This document shows positions 17,238 through 26,746 of a stretch of 64,000 bases of DNA, piece by piece. This DNA is from Sphingomonas anseongensis. Its GTDB lineage: Bacteria; Pseudomonadota; Alphaproteobacteria; Sphingomonadales; Sphingomonadaceae. The notes below the pieces were generated by a model, which made no database searches, had not been told where the DNA came from, and worked only from the letters and a program-made list of their open reading frames with translations. The stretch is taken from the NCBI RefSeq assembly GCF_023516495.1, contig NZ_JAMGBC010000001.1:2161189-2225188 (forward strand), in the 5' to 3' direction. Both the position numbers and the translations under genes were made by a program. Numbering within the stretch: the first letter of the stretch is position 1; every line of letters starts with the position of its first letter.

Positions 17238-17798
17238 ATGAAGGCTGTGAAAAAGATTGCGATCGGTGCGGTTGGAATGGCCGCTCTGCTCGGCGCATCG
17301 GCCCCGGCCGCTGCGCAATATTATCCGGGTTCCGGCTACGGAAACGTCATCGGCCAGGTGATCCAGTCGGTGATCAATCCCTATGGCAGCCAGTACGGCC
17401 AGTACGGCCAGTACGGGCAGTACGGTCAGTACGGCGGCCAATACGGCTATGGCATGAACCAGCAAAGGGCGGTGCAGCAGTGCACGGCCGCGGTTCAGCA
17501 ACGGCTCGCCGGCTACAGCAACTATGGCGGCTACGGCGGCTACGCCGGCTACGGAGGAGCATACGGCTACACCAATGCCTACAGCCAAGGCCGGGTCCTC
17601 GGGGTCACGCGCGTCGACCAGCGGTCGAACACGACCCTGCGCGTTCGCGGCTATGCGACCAGTGGCATGAACTACGGCGGATATGGCGGTTACGGTACGT
17701 ACGGCGGCTACAACAACGCCCAGGCGGACCTGACCTTCAAGTGCGACGTCGACTATCGCGGCTACGTCCGCGACATCGACATCGACCGCCGCTACTAA
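17238..17798 (+). CDS. Secreted Q/Y/G-rich low-complexity protein
   Basis: A 186-residue protein with signal peptide (IGAVGMAALLGASAPAAAQ). The mature protein begins YYPGSGYGNVIGQVIQSV, followed by five to six QYG repeats (about residues 51-70), a helical MNQQRAVQQCTAAVQQRL segment, two Gly/Tyr-rich repeat blocks (YGGYGGYAGYGG and MNYGGYGGYGTYGG), and a C-terminal strand-rich domain (ADLTFKCDVDYRGYVRDIDID). Two cysteines are present. The composition resembles prion-like domains, but no function is known. GAAGGAG gives a strong ribosome-binding site seven bases before the ATG, and an intrinsic terminator follows, so it is a single-gene unit. Confidence 0.85.
   Translation: MKAVKKIAIGAVGMAALLGASAPAAAQYYPGSGYGNVIGQVIQSVINPYGSQYGQYGQYGQYGQYGGQYGYGMNQQRAVQQCTAAVQQRLAGYSNYGGYGGYAGYGGAYGYTNAYSQGRVLGVTRVDQRSNTTLRVRGYATSGMNYGGYGGYGTYGGYNNAQADLTFKCDVDYRGYVRDIDIDRRY
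17391..17447 (+). repeat. In-frame 9-bp tandem repeat coding for QYG
   Basis: Five adjacent units of CAGTACGGN run from 17391 to 17435, followed after one GGC codon by a diverged sixth unit (CAATACGGC). The third bases vary between copies, so the repeat is partly old, but the number of copies could change by slippage without shifting the frame. Confidence 0.9.
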
Positions 17799-17819
17799 TC
17801 GCTCCAACCAGGGCGAACG

Positions 17820-17857
17820 AGGCGCCGGGGCTCACGCGAGCTCCGGCGCCTTTCCTT
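17820..17857 (+). terminator. Intrinsic terminator after the Q/Y/G-rich gene
   Basis: A 13-bp stem (AGGCGCCGGGGCT with AGCTCCGGCGCCT, one G-U pair) and a six-base loop are followed by TTCCTT. It begins 21 bp after the stop codon and separates this gene from the convergent SGNH gene. Confidence 0.85.
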
Positions 17858-19046
17858 ATAAGCTGACGCAGTCGGCTCGGGTGAGCGGCGGCGGGGCGTC
17901 CGCCCGCAAGTGCAGGCGCGGAGACAGCTGGACCAGCCGCCGCACATAAGCGTCCGTGAACACTGTCGCGCACTTGCCGCTGAGATGCGACCATTCGGGC
18001 AGGTTCAGCTTCTGCGCCTGGGCAAGATCGTCCGCGTGGATTCCTGCCGCACGCGTCCCGACGAGAAGCGCGTCCCATCCGCGCGCCTTGGCAATTCGCT
18101 GCTCTTCGTTGACACGAATCGGCGGCGCTGACGGAGGCCGGACGAAGATGACGTCACCGCCTCTGGCGCGGATCCGGCGAATGGCCTCGGCGCTCCTGGC
18201 GATCACTGCATTCGCGAGCGGCGGCGGGATCGGCTTGCCCTTGAAGCCATCCCAGGCGTGCCTGGCGTGGGCACGAAGATAGGGGTCGGTCTCGATCCGG
18301 TCCCACATCACATATTGGCGGCCGGGATAGGTGACCGAAATCTTCCAGACGTCTTCGTAGGGGCTGTCGACGCCCTTTCGCCAACCCGTGTCCACCTCGT
18401 TGACCATTCGGCTGAGGCGATATTCGTTGTCCATGAACGCCAGGAAGCGCTGAAGCTGGCGGTCGAGCCACAGCCCGCTTAGCTGCGAAGGCTTCCCGTT
18501 CTTCGAGTAATTGTCGACGGCGGTCTGCCCGAGCCCCATCACCGGCATCCCGAAATACATCGTGTCGGCGAGGCCGACGATCAACAGCCCGCGGAAATTG
18601 GGGTCGTCGGCGAAGCCGTCCAGCAGCATTCGCGCATTGGTGCCGACATGCGAGACCTGGACCGGGCGCACTCCGGTCAAAGCCTGGAAGCGCTGCTGGT
18701 CCGTATCGAACAGGATGCGGCTGTCGCCGATGATCGCAACGGTCGCATGGTCGGCCGCTCGCCGGGCCTCTGCCCATGCCTGCGGGCTGTCGCCGATGTC
18801 GCCGGGGCGAAGTCCGATGGCGGTCCGTGCCTGATATTCCCAGAGTGACACCATCAGCGCGACCGCGAGGAACACGGCGATGCCCATCTTCGCCCAGGGC
18901 TGCGCCGGAATGTCGCGGGTGGGGACCGGCTGAGCCTGCCCGGGCCGGTCGGACGCGGTCTTCCTCAGGCCTGGGGGGAGCGCGCCTTCGTGAGTCCCGT
19001 GGATCTCGTGCCTTCGGGCCTTAGAAGGCGAAATAGATGAAGGCAT
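17856..19046 (-). CDS. Membrane-anchored SGNH-like protein paired with MBOAT acyltransferase
   Basis: A 396-residue protein. Residues 1-52 are polar and probably cytoplasmic; a transmembrane helix follows (GIAVFLAVALMVSLWEY), so the rest faces the periplasm. The motif VAIIGDSRILFDTD near residue 104 matches the block I GDS of SGNH hydrolases and the AlgJ/AlgX-type partner proteins of polysaccharide O-acetylation. A C-terminal motif with Asp and His (LPEWSHLSGK) could provide the other catalytic residues. It overlaps the upstream MBOAT gene by 26 bp, which suggests tightly coupled translation. Together they probably acylate a surface glycan, whose identity is unknown. Confidence 0.8.
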   Translation of the reverse strand: MPSSISPSKARRHEIHGTHEGALPPGLRKTASDRPGQAQPVPTRDIPAQPWAKMGIAVFLAVALMVSLWEYQARTAIGLRPGDIGDSPQAWAEARRAADHATVAIIGDSRILFDTDQQRFQALTGVRPVQVSHVGTNARMLLDGFADDPNFRGLLIVGLADTMYFGMPVMGLGQTAVDNYSKNGKPSQLSGLWLDRQLQRFLAFMDNEYRLSRMVNEVDTGWRKGVDSPYEDVWKISVTYPGRQYVMWDRIETDPYLRAHARHAWDGFKGKPIPPPLANAVIARSAEAIRRIRARGGDVIFVRPPSAPPIRVNEEQRIAKARGWDALLVGTRAAGIHADDLAQAQKLNLPEWSHLSGKCATVFTDAYVRRLVQLSPRLHLRADAPPPLTRADCVSL

Positions 19047-20439
19047 TGCCTTGCCCCTGTTCGATGATCACCGCGAAAAGCAAAACTGCCCACGCCGACC
19101 CGAGGACCAGGGCGGGAGTGCGCTCCAGCACGGCCTCCAGCGTCGTGTTGCGCATCGCCACGTGCGTTCCGAAGATCGCTCCGACAATCGCCAGGGCGAT
19201 GATCATCGGGCCCGCCGGGATGAGCGGCTCCGGCTTGACGGCGAGCCCGCTCATTCCCTTCAGGACGAGCGCCGCGCCGCCGAACGTCTTTGCCCGGAAA
19301 AAGACCCAGGTGACGTTGACGAGCACGAACGTGAGCGCAGCTAGAGCGAGCAAGGTCACTCGGCCGGGAGTGAAGCCCTTGAACCGCGTCTTCAGCCAGC
19401 GCTCGACGGACAGATACAGACCGTGGAGCCCGCCCCAGACGACGAAGGTCCAGTTCGCGCCGTGCCACAGTCCGCCCAGAAGCATCGTGCCCATCAGCGC
19501 GGCATAGGTGCGCGCGGGCCCGTGCTTGTTTCCGCCGAGCGGAATGTAGAGATAATCGCGAAGCCAGCTCGACAAGGTGATGTGCCAGCGCCTCCAGAAA
19601 TCGGAGAAGCCGACCGCGCCGTAGGGGAAGCGGAAATTGTCCGGCATCGCGAAGCCCAGGCACAAGGCAACCCCGATCGCCGAGGTCGAATAGCCCGCGA
19701 AGTCACAGAAGATCTGTCCGGCAAAGGCGAGCGTCGCTACCCAGCTGTCGAGCATTCCGGGCACCGATCCGTGCGCGTCGTAGACGGACTCCACAACCGG
19801 ACCGAGGAAGCCGTCGGCGAGGACCACCTTCTGGAACATGCCGAGGGTGAGGAGCGCCAGGCCGAAAAATATCTGGTTGGAGTGCGCCCTCCGCGGCGTT
19901 TCGAACTGCGGCACCAGCTCGGTCGGCCGCATGATCGGGCCGGCCACCAAATGCGGGAAGAAGGTCACGAACAGGGCGTAATTGAGGAAGCTACCCGCGG
20001 GAGCCGATCGCCGAAGATAGACGTCGAGCGTGTAAGACAGGGTCGCGAACGTATAGAAGCTGATCCCGACCGGCAGGATGATGTCCCACTTCGGCGGCTG
20101 GTAGACGATCCCGATCGAGCTCGCGACCGAGACGAAATTGTCCATCAGGAAGCCGCCATATTTGAAATAGCCGAGCATCCCGAGGTTCACGACGACGGAG
20201 ATCAGCATCCAGACTCGGCGGGTGTGCTCGCGCTTGGCGCGAACCATCCACTGCGCCGCCCACCAGTCGACCACCGTCGAGACCCAAAGCAGGATAACGA
20301 ACGGCGGATTCCACGCGGCGTAGAAAAGATACGACGCGATCATCAGGTTGATCTTCTTCTGGTGCCAGCTGAAGGGCGCGTTGTGCATCGCCAACACGAC
20401 GGCGAAGAAGACGATGAACGTCAGCGAATTGAAGATCAC
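19021..20439 (-). CDS. MBOAT-family O-acyltransferase (AlgI-like)
   Basis: A 472-residue inner-membrane protein with around ten hydrophobic segments. It carries the MBOAT landmarks: FWRRWHITLSSWLRDYLYIP near residue 275, and LLGGLWHGANWTFVVWGG near 320, where the WHG histidine is the presumed catalytic residue. AlgI-type proteins move an acetyl group across the membrane to a periplasmic partner that modifies polysaccharide. The partner here is the overlapping SGNH-like protein just downstream. No alginate genes are visible, so the target polymer is unknown. Confidence 0.92.
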   Translation of the reverse strand: MIFNSLTFIVFFAVVLAMHNAPFSWHQKKINLMIASYLFYAAWNPPFVILLWVSTVVDWWAAQWMVRAKREHTRRVWMLISVVVNLGMLGYFKYGGFLMDNFVSVASSIGIVYQPPKWDIILPVGISFYTFATLSYTLDVYLRRSAPAGSFLNYALFVTFFPHLVAGPIMRPTELVPQFETPRRAHSNQIFFGLALLTLGMFQKVVLADGFLGPVVESVYDAHGSVPGMLDSWVATLAFAGQIFCDFAGYSTSAIGVALCLGFAMPDNFRFPYGAVGFSDFWRRWHITLSSWLRDYLYIPLGGNKHGPARTYAALMGTMLLGGLWHGANWTFVVWGGLHGLYLSVERWLKTRFKGFTPGRVTLLALAALTFVLVNVTWVFFRAKTFGGAALVLKGMSGLAVKPEPLIPAGPMIIALAIVGAIFGTHVAMRNTTLEAVLERTPALVLGSAWAVLLFAVIIEQGQGNAFIYFAF

Positions 20440-20630
20440 CGGGCAGCCCCCCGCCCGTAATCACCAGCCATGCACAGCTCCCCTAAGCTGTACGCGCCGC
20501 CGGCAATACAGGGCCGGTGGACGGCGCACGGCGTCGCACCATCAATGTTGTCCGGCAATCCTATCTTTCGATAAGGGCGGCTGTGCGATCAGGCATTGAA
20601 CGGAAGCCGGCGCCGACCATTTGAGGGGAC

Positions 20631-21632
20631 ATGGTAAAGCTCTCCGTCCTCGACCTCGCACCCATCGTTGAAGGCGGCAACGCCGGCGACGCGCTACGAC
20701 ATTCGGCCGAGCTTGCGAGAGCCGCCGAGCGGCTCGGCTACACCCGCTACTGGATGGCCGAGCACCATTCGATGCCGGGCATCGCAAGCGCGGCCACGGC
20801 AGTGGCGCTCGCGTTTGTGGGATCGCAGACGTCGACCATCCGCATAGGCGCGGGCGGCGTGATGCTTCCGAACCATGCGCCGCTCGTCATCGCCGAGCAG
20901 TTCGGGACGTTGGAGTCGCTGTTTCCGGGCCGGATCGATCTCGGCCTCGGACGCGCGCCCGGGACCGACCAGGCGGCGGCCTATGCAATGCGGCGCAGCA
21001 TGACGGCCGACGAGAACCAGTTCCCCAACGATGTCGTCGAGCTGATGCGTTATTTCCGGGGCGACAACGGGAGAGTTCGGGCCATTCCCGGCGAGGGGCT
21101 GGACGTTCCGCTCTATATACTCGGGTCGAGCCTGTTCGGTGCGCAACTGGCGGCGGCGCTGGGGCTTCCTTACGCCTTTGCGTCGCACTTCGCGCCGCAG
21201 ATGATGATGGAGGCGATCGAGCTCTACCGGCAGCGATTCGAGCCGTCCGAGCAACTTGCCGAGCCATATGTGATGCTCGGCTTCAATGCATTCGTTGCCG
21301 ACACGGACGACGAGGCGGAGCTGCTTTCGACGTCGATCCAGCAGGCATTCGTCGCGCTTCGAACGGGGCAGCCGATGCAGTTGCCGCCGCCTAAAGCCGG
21401 TTACGCCGACACCCTGCCGATGCAGGCGCGCGCGATCCTCCGAAGCGTCCTGTCCTGCTCGGCGATCGGTGCTGCGCACAAGGCGCGGCAGGAGGTCGAG
21501 GAGTTCATCAGGAAGACCAAGGCGGACGAGCTGATCGTCACCGCCCAGATTTACGACCCGGACGCGCGAATCCGCTCATACGAGTTGCTCGCCGAGGCGG
21601 TGCTCCAGCCGCAACCGGAACCCGCGGCTTAG
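20631..21632 (+). CDS. LLM-class flavin-dependent oxidoreductase
   Basis: A 333-residue bacterial-luciferase-like monooxygenase with a TIM-barrel fold using reduced flavin. The N-terminus [18 protein letters not shown], the [19 protein letters not shown] segment and [22 protein letters not shown] are typical of the YhbW-like subfamily. The [13 protein letters not shown] motif is also conserved. The substrate cannot be predicted. GAGGGGA lies before the ATG. It ends in a 4-bp stop overlap with the convergent DUF488 gene. The 190 bp between it and the MBOAT gene is non-coding and divergent, so it should hold both promoters. Confidence 0.93.
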   Translation: MVKLSVLDLAPIVEGGNAGDALRHSAELARAAERLGYTRYWMAEHHSMPGIASAATAVALAFVGSQTSTIRIGAGGVMLPNHAPLVIAEQFGTLESLFPGRIDLGLGRAPGTDQAAAYAMRRSMTADENQFPNDVVELMRYFRGDNGRVRAIPGEGLDVPLYILGSSLFGAQLAAALGLPYAFASHFAPQMMMEAIELYRQRFEPSEQLAEPYVMLGFNAFVADTDDEAELLSTSIQQAFVALRTGQPMQLPPPKAGYADTLPMQARAILRSVLSCSAIGAAHKARQEVEEFIRKTKADELIVTAQIYDPDARIRSYELLAEAVLQPQPEPAA

Positions 21633-22159
21633 GGATAGACAATCGAGCCGTCCTCGACCTTTGCGCCCGGCGTCAGCTGCGCCGGAGTGACTCGGCTGTC
21701 GCCCATCAGGTGCAGCACCGTCCGTCCGCGCGCGAGCAGATAGTCGGCGATGATCCGCCGGTGGCAGCGCCACCAGACGGCTTCCGCGCACATGATCGCG
21801 CAGCGGCGCTCGGAGCTCAGCTCGAGCAGCTCGTCGAGGGCAGCGGCAAACTGCGGCGATAGCGCGTAATCGGCATAGTTGTGAAAGCTCTGGTTCTCCC
21901 AAAAGCCGTTCACTTCGGGTGGGACCTCGTGGGATCGGCCACGGAGTCCGCCGAGACCGGCGATCCGCGTGTAGCCGACCTGGTAGGGAGCCAGCTCGTC
22001 CGCAATCACGTCCTCGCCATATTGCGGGTTCCGGCGCGACTTCGGCACCGTCCGCACATCGACGACGAGGTTCGCCGGTCCGCTTCGAAGAAGCTCGACG
22101 AACTCCTCTATCGATCGCGTCGAATGGCCGATGGTGAAGATCGGAGGCTGCTCGCTCAT
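21629..22159 (-). CDS. DUF488 family protein
   Basis: A 176-residue protein of the DUF488 family. Diagnostic segments are [17 protein letters not shown] at the N-terminus, [17 protein letters not shown], and the C-terminal [19 protein letters not shown] with a Cys-x9-Cys-His pattern. The family is widespread and its biochemical role is not well established; the conserved Cys/His residues suggest a metal or nucleophile site. I chose the ATG at 22159; a GTG 15 bases earlier is possible. It is divergent from guaA with an 80-bp gap. Confidence 0.9.
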   Translation of the reverse strand: MSEQPPIFTIGHSTRSIEEFVELLRSGPANLVVDVRTVPKSRRNPQYGEDVIADELAPYQVGYTRIAGLGGLRGRSHEVPPEVNGFWENQSFHNYADYALSPQFAAALDELLELSSERRCAIMCAEAVWWRCHRRIIADYLLARGRTVLHLMGDSRVTPAQLTPGAKVEDGSIVYP

Positions 22160-22238
22160 GCTCTGTGAACGCACCGGCGGCCTAGAGGATCGATAGCGAC
22201 TTTTTGACAGCGGGCGGCGCGATACCTATCCGCCCGCC

Positions 22239-23798
22239 ATGACGGTCCAACCCACCGACTCCATCCTCATCATCGACTTCGGAAGTCAGGTCACCCAGCT
22301 TATCGCCCGGCGGGTGCGCGAAGCGGGCGTCTATTGCGAGATCGCGCCCTTCAACACGGCCGAAGAGGCGTTCGAGCGGATGAAGCCGAGGGGCGTCATC
22401 CTCTCCGGCGGACCGTCGTCCGTAATAGACAGCGAGAGCCCCCGAGCGCCCCAGGCGGTGTTCGACAGCGGCCTTCCATTGCTCGCCATCTGCTACGGAC
22501 AGCAGACGCTGCACCAGCAATTGGGGGGCAAGGTCGTCACCTCCGACCAGAAGGAATTCGGCCGCGCCTTCATCGAGGTGGTCGCACCGTCGGCATTGTT
22601 CGACGGACTGTGGAACGTCGGCGAGACCCACCAGGTGTGGATGAGCCATGGCGACCGGGTCGAGACTCTGGCGCCCGGTTTCGAAATCGTCGCCAAGTCC
22701 GAAGGCGCTCCTTTCGCGATCGCCACCAACGAGGAGGCGAAGCGCTACAGCCTGATGTTCCACCCGGAGGTGGTTCACACTCCGGACGGCGGCAAGCTCC
22801 TCGCCAATTTCGCCCGGCACATCTGCGGCTGCGCCGGCGACTGGACTATGGCGGGTTTCCGCGACGCCAAGATCGCCGAGATCCGCGAGCAGGTGGGCGA
22901 CGGGAAGGTGATCTGCGGGCTCTCGGGCGGCGTCGACAGCGCGGTCGCCGCCGTTCTTATCTACGAGGCGATCGGCGAGCAGCTGACCTGCGTGTTCGTC
23001 GACCATGGCTTGATGCGCGCGGGCGAAGCTGAGCAAGTCGTCTCCCTGTTCCGCAACAGCTACAACATCCCGCTCGTCCACGTCGACGCCAGCAAGGATT
23101 TCCTCGGCGGCCTGAAGGGCGTCACCGACCCGGAGAAGAAGCGCAAGTTCATTGGCGCCGAGTTCATCAGCGTGTTCGAGGCGGAGGCGAAGCGCATAGG
23201 AGGCGCCGACTTCCTCGCCCAAGGGACTCTTTACCCGGACGTGATCGAGAGCGTCAGCTTCACCGGCGGTCCGAGCGTCACGATCAAGAGCCACCACAAT
23301 GTCGGCGGGCTTCCCGAGCGGATGAACATGAAGCTGGTCGAGCCGCTTCGCGAACTGTTCAAGGATGAGGTCCGCGTGCTCGGCCGCGAGCTCGGACTCC
23401 CCGAAGCTTTCGTCGCCCGCCATCCATTCCCCGGCCCCGGTCTCGCCATCCGAATCCCCGGCGAGGTGACCGAGGAGAAATGCGACATTCTCCGCAAGGC
23501 GGATTCGATCTACCTCGAGGAGATCCGCAACGCCGGTCTGTACGACGCCATCTGGCAGGCATTCGCGGTGCTTCTTCCCGTGCAGACCGTCGGCGTAATG
23601 GGCGATTACCGGACATATGATTTCGTCTGCGCGCTTCGGGCGGTGACCAGCGTCGATGGGATGACCGCCGACGTCTATCCGTTCGACGCCGTCTTTCTAA
23701 GCCGCGCAGCGACGAGGATCGTCAACGAGGTCCAGGGCATCAACCGGGTCGTCTACGACTATACGTCGAAGCCGCCGGGAACGATCGAATGGGAATGA
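22239..23798 (+). CDS. guaA: GMP synthase (glutamine-hydrolysing)
   Basis: A 519-residue enzyme that converts XMP to GMP using glutamine and ATP in purine biosynthesis. The N-terminal class I amidotransferase domain has its nucleophile in [15 protein letters not shown] and its His-Glu pair in MFHPEVVHT. The ATP pyrophosphatase domain has the PP-loop [12 protein letters not shown] near residue 228. The C-terminal dimerisation domain ends with [10 protein letters not shown], the standard GuaA terminus. The length is normal. Confidence 0.98.
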   Translation: MTVQPTDSILIIDFGSQVTQLIARRVREAGVYCEIAPFNTAEEAFERMKPRGVILSGGPSSVIDSESPRAPQAVFDSGLPLLAICYGQQTLHQQLGGKVVTSDQKEFGRAFIEVVAPSALFDGLWNVGETHQVWMSHGDRVETLAPGFEIVAKSEGAPFAIATNEEAKRYSLMFHPEVVHTPDGGKLLANFARHICGCAGDWTMAGFRDAKIAEIREQVGDGKVICGLSGGVDSAVAAVLIYEAIGEQLTCVFVDHGLMRAGEAEQVVSLFRNSYNIPLVHVDASKDFLGGLKGVTDPEKKRKFIGAEFISVFEAEAKRIGGADFLAQGTLYPDVIESVSFTGGPSVTIKSHHNVGGLPERMNMKLVEPLRELFKDEVRVLGRELGLPEAFVARHPFPGPGLAIRIPGEVTEEKCDILRKADSIYLEEIRNAGLYDAIWQAFAVLLPVQTVGVMGDYRTYDFVCALRAVTSVDGMTADVYPFDAVFLSRAATRIVNEVQGINRVVYDYTSKPPGTIEWE

Positions 23799-23842
23799 CT
23801 GGTCGCATTCTCTAGGACTGCGCTTTGGGGGGAAGCGGCGCC

Positions 23843-24412
23843 ATGGACATGTTCAACTATGTGATGGTGCTGGCCTCGGTGATAATCGGGCTGGGAGTCA
23901 CGCATTTGCTCCACGGCATCGGCGGGATCGTCCAGCATCCCAAACGCGAAAAGCTTTACTGGGTGCACCTGCTTTGGGTCGCCGCGATCTTCCTCCGGGC
24001 GATCTTCTGGTGGTGGTTCGAATTCCGGCTCTCGAGTGTCCAAGTTTGGACGTTCACGCTTTTCCTATTTGTCCTTGCATACGCATTCCTGATCTTTTTG
24101 TGGTGTGCGTTGCTCTTCCCGCGCGACCTTGCCGGCTACGACGGCTTCAAAGACTATTTCTATTCCCGCCGGCGGTGGTTCTTCGGATTGCTGCTGGCGG
24201 GCCAGGTGATCGATGTCGCCGATACGTTGCTCAAGGGGATGGCGCATTTCCGGTCGCTAGGCCCGTCCTACCTGGTTTCGATTGTCGCACTGTCCGTGCT
24301 GCTCGTGATCGCGATGCGGACGCGCAATGAGCGCTTCCATGGCGCACTCGCGATCTTTGCGGTCGTGTACCTGCTCGCTTATCCGTGGCTCGTCTTCGAC
24401 ACGGTTGGATGA
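23843..24412 (+). CDS. Multi-pass membrane protein of unknown function
   Basis: A 189-residue protein with about five hydrophobic helices: MVLASVIIGLGVTHLLHGI, LLWVAAIFLRAIFWWWFEF, FTLFLFVLAYAFLIFLW, FFGLLLAGQVIDVADTLL and the C-terminal pair near 145-189. I recognise no family signature. I chose the ATG at 23843 after a GGGGGGAAG ribosome-binding site; an upstream TTG is possible. It starts 44 bp after guaA and ends 9 bp before the M28 peptidase, so it could be transcribed with either. Confidence 0.75.
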   Translation: MDMFNYVMVLASVIIGLGVTHLLHGIGGIVQHPKREKLYWVHLLWVAAIFLRAIFWWWFEFRLSSVQVWTFTLFLFVLAYAFLIFLWCALLFPRDLAGYDGFKDYFYSRRRWFFGLLLAGQVIDVADTLLKGMAHFRSLGPSYLVSIVALSVLLVIAMRTRNERFHGALAIFAVVYLLAYPWLVFDTVG

Positions 24413-24421
24413 AGGCGATTT

Positions 24422-25921
24422 ATGTCTGTGAAGCTTGCGATTGCCATTGCCGTCTCAATCCTTGTCGGAGGGGCGGGGCCGAAGATGGATGCCGACACCA
24501 CCGAATGGTGGCGCACCACGAGCGAGCTTTCCAACGATGCGATGGAAGGGCGCGACACCGGCTCGGCGGCCTATCTTCGCGCGGCGAAGCTAGTCGCTGC
24601 GAGGCTCGAGGCAGCGGGGGTTAAGCCTGCAGGCGAGAACGGCGGCTGGTTCCAGACGGTGCCCATGCACGAGATCGCCATCACCAAAGCAACGATCCGG
24701 GCCGGCGCCCGCCCGCTCGTCTTCCTTCACGACCTTACGATTTCCCCCAACGCGGCTACCCCGGCGCGCGTCGACGCGCCTCTCTATTACGGCGGCTATT
24801 GCGCCCCCGGCGCGCTTCGCAACGCGCGGGGCGCGATCGTCGTCTGCCACGGAACGCATCGCGAAGGGCTGCCCAGTGGCGCCGAGCGCGAGAAGGCAGT
24901 TCGCGCTGCCGGGGCTGTCGGGATCCTGACGATCGCCGACCCTGGATTCGCGGTCGAGCCGCCGCGCTGGCCCTATGCTTATGCACGCACCGTCACCCAT
25001 GCGGATGCCAAGCCCGACCGCGATCCGTTCCTCAGGATGACGCTCAACGCGGGCTCTCTCGGGAAGCTGCTGACGACCGTTTCGAAAAAGGGGAATGTCC
25101 TCATCCGCGACGGCGCTTCGGGAAAGCCGCTGCCGAGCTTCTCGCTTCGCGAGCGTTTCAGGGCCAGCTTCACGATACGCCAGCGCGACATCGCATCGCC
25201 GAACGTCGTCGGGATTCTTCCGGGGTCGGACCCGAAGCTCGCCGGCCAGGCGATCCTGCTCGGCGCCCATCTCGACGGCTACGGCTACGGCGAGCCGGTC
25301 AATGGCGACCGGCTATACAACGGGACCCTGGACGACGCCGCTTATGTGGCGCTTCTGATCCGCCTCGCCGAGCGGAGGCACGGAAAGCCATTCCAGCGAC
25401 CAGTGATATTCGCCGCGTGGACCGGCGAGGAGAAGGGGCTGCTGGGGTCGCGCTGGTTCGTCGCTCATCCGACGATGCCGCTGTCGCGGATCGCCGGTGT
25501 CATCAATCTCGACCAGCTGCGGCCGATCTTCCCGCTCAAGCTGCTAACCGTGCACGGGCTCGACGACAGCAGCCTTGGCGAAGATGCGCGGGCCGTTGCC
25601 AACGGGCTTGGAATCGCAGTGCAAAACGATCCCGAGCCGGAGCGGAACCTGCTCCGCCGGACCGACCATTGGCCGTTCATGCAGGCCGGCATTCCGGCGG
25701 TGAACTTCGTGTTCGGCTATCGGCCCGGAACGAAGAGCGAGCAGATCTACCGCCATTGGTACCGCACCGGCTATCACAAGCCGCAGGACGATCTGAAGCA
25801 GCCGATGGACTTCAAGGCCGCGGCCGATTTCAACCGCTTCTTCTACAAGCTCGTCGAGCGAGTGGCAGACGACCCGCAGCCTCCCGCATGGAAACCGACA
25901 AGCCCGCTGAGGCCGCGCTGA
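24422..25921 (+). CDS. M28-family metallopeptidase with PA domain, secreted
   Basis: A 499-residue zinc peptidase. A short signal peptide (IAIAVSILVGGAG) is followed by a region with a protease-associated insert (about residues 110-230). The M28 catalytic core has the first metal ligand in GAHLDGYGYG, the bridging Asp in NGTLDDAAYVA, the Glu pair in WTGEEKGLLGS, the Asp in INLDQL, and the final His in GYHKPQDDL. The set of ligands is complete, so it should be active. Members are aminopeptidases or carboxypeptidases; the exact substrate is unknown. The neighbouring GNAT gene starts 5 bp after it. Confidence 0.92.
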   Translation: MSVKLAIAIAVSILVGGAGPKMDADTTEWWRTTSELSNDAMEGRDTGSAAYLRAAKLVAARLEAAGVKPAGENGGWFQTVPMHEIAITKATIRAGARPLVFLHDLTISPNAATPARVDAPLYYGGYCAPGALRNARGAIVVCHGTHREGLPSGAEREKAVRAAGAVGILTIADPGFAVEPPRWPYAYARTVTHADAKPDRDPFLRMTLNAGSLGKLLTTVSKKGNVLIRDGASGKPLPSFSLRERFRASFTIRQRDIASPNVVGILPGSDPKLAGQAILLGAHLDGYGYGEPVNGDRLYNGTLDDAAYVALLIRLAERRHGKPFQRPVIFAAWTGEEKGLLGSRWFVAHPTMPLSRIAGVINLDQLRPIFPLKLLTVHGLDDSSLGEDARAVANGLGIAVQNDPEPERNLLRRTDHWPFMQAGIPAVNFVFGYRPGTKSEQIYRHWYRTGYHKPQDDLKQPMDFKAAADFNRFFYKLVERVADDPQPPAWKPTSPLRPR

Positions 25922-25925
25922 CATT

Positions 25926-26360
25926 GTGAGCGAGGCCCGGATCCGCATCGCGACGGCGGGTGATGCCGAAGCAATGGCGCGTTTGATCGACGAGCTTGGC
26001 TATCCAGTGACGGCCGAGGAGGTCGAATCCCGTCTCGCCGAAATCGAAGCCGCAGGTCATTGCGCCCTGCTGGCGGAGATGGATGATGGGGTGGTCGGCT
26101 GCCTGACCACCTCGATGACTTTGGTGCTCCACCGGCCGGCCCCCGTGGGGCGAATATCCCTTATGGTGGTCGACGAAACTTTCAGGAGCCAGGGCATCGG
26201 CGCGCAGATGGTCGCCGCGGCGGAGCGGATGCTTGCGGACAAAGGCTGCCAGCTTGTCGAGGTGACCAGCAACCTGCGGCGAACCGACGCACACCGCTTC
26301 TGGGAGCGGAACGGGTACGACCGGACCAGCGCGCGCTTTGCCAAGCAGGTGCGCGACTAG
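25926..26360 (+). CDS. GNAT-family N-acetyltransferase
   Basis: A 144-residue acetyl-CoA-dependent acetyltransferase. The fold shows RIATAGDAEAMARLIDELGYP at the N-terminus and the acetyl-CoA motif A (LMVVDETFRSQGIGAQMVAAAE), with the Q/RxxGxG/A-type pyrophosphate loop RSQGIG. The C-terminal HRFWERNGYDRTSARF is typical of motif B. The start is a GTG at 25926, five bases after the M28 stop, so translation may be coupled. The acceptor is unknown. Its TAG overlaps the stop of the convergent glutaredoxin-like gene. Confidence 0.9.
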   Translation: MSEARIRIATAGDAEAMARLIDELGYPVTAEEVESRLAEIEAAGHCALLAEMDDGVVGCLTTSMTLVLHRPAPVGRISLMVVDETFRSQGIGAQMVAAAERMLADKGCQLVEVTSNLRRTDAHRFWERNGYDRTSARFAKQVRD

Positions 26361-26608
26361 GCCGCCTGGGCTTCCAACCAGCGTTCCAGCTCTTCCGACC
26401 CGCCGATCCGTTCGCCGTCGACAAAGCATTGCGGGGTGGTGTCGACCTGATGCTCGGCCTCGAACGCGTCTACCTCCTCGCGCGATCGAAGGACCCGGTC
26501 CTCGAACCGGATCCCCGCGCTGTCGAGCAACTCCGCAGCCCGCACACCATAGGGGCACGTATGCTCCGGAAGGATCATTCGAAAAAGCGTCACGGACTGA
26601 GGCACCGG
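26357..26608 (-). CDS. Glutaredoxin-like protein
   Basis: An 83-residue thioredoxin-fold protein of the glutaredoxin family. The strand VTLFRMILPEHTCPYGVRAAELL carries a CPYG active site, in which the second cysteine of the classical CPYC is glycine, so it would be a monothiol type. The cis-proline motif TTPQCFVDGERIGGSEELERWL is present. I chose the GTG at 26608 because AGGAG lies seven bases upstream. It converges on the GNAT gene and overlaps it by four bases. Its role is probably glutathione-linked redox or iron-sulfur work; which one is uncertain. Confidence 0.88.
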   Translation of the reverse strand, partial: PVPQSVTLFRMILPEHTCPYGVRAAELLDSAGIRFEDRVLRSREEVDAFEAEHQVDTTPQCFVDGERIGGSEELERWLEAQAA

Positions 26609-26746
26609 CTTACTCCTGCTGGGCCTGTCCAAGCGCGGCGGCAGAGACCAAGTTCCGGCCCCGCTGCATTTTTTCGCGGTTAACCGCTAATTTCGCGTTT
26701 ACCGACGGATTGACGAAAGCCGCCGCTTCGGCTGTTTCACTGATCC

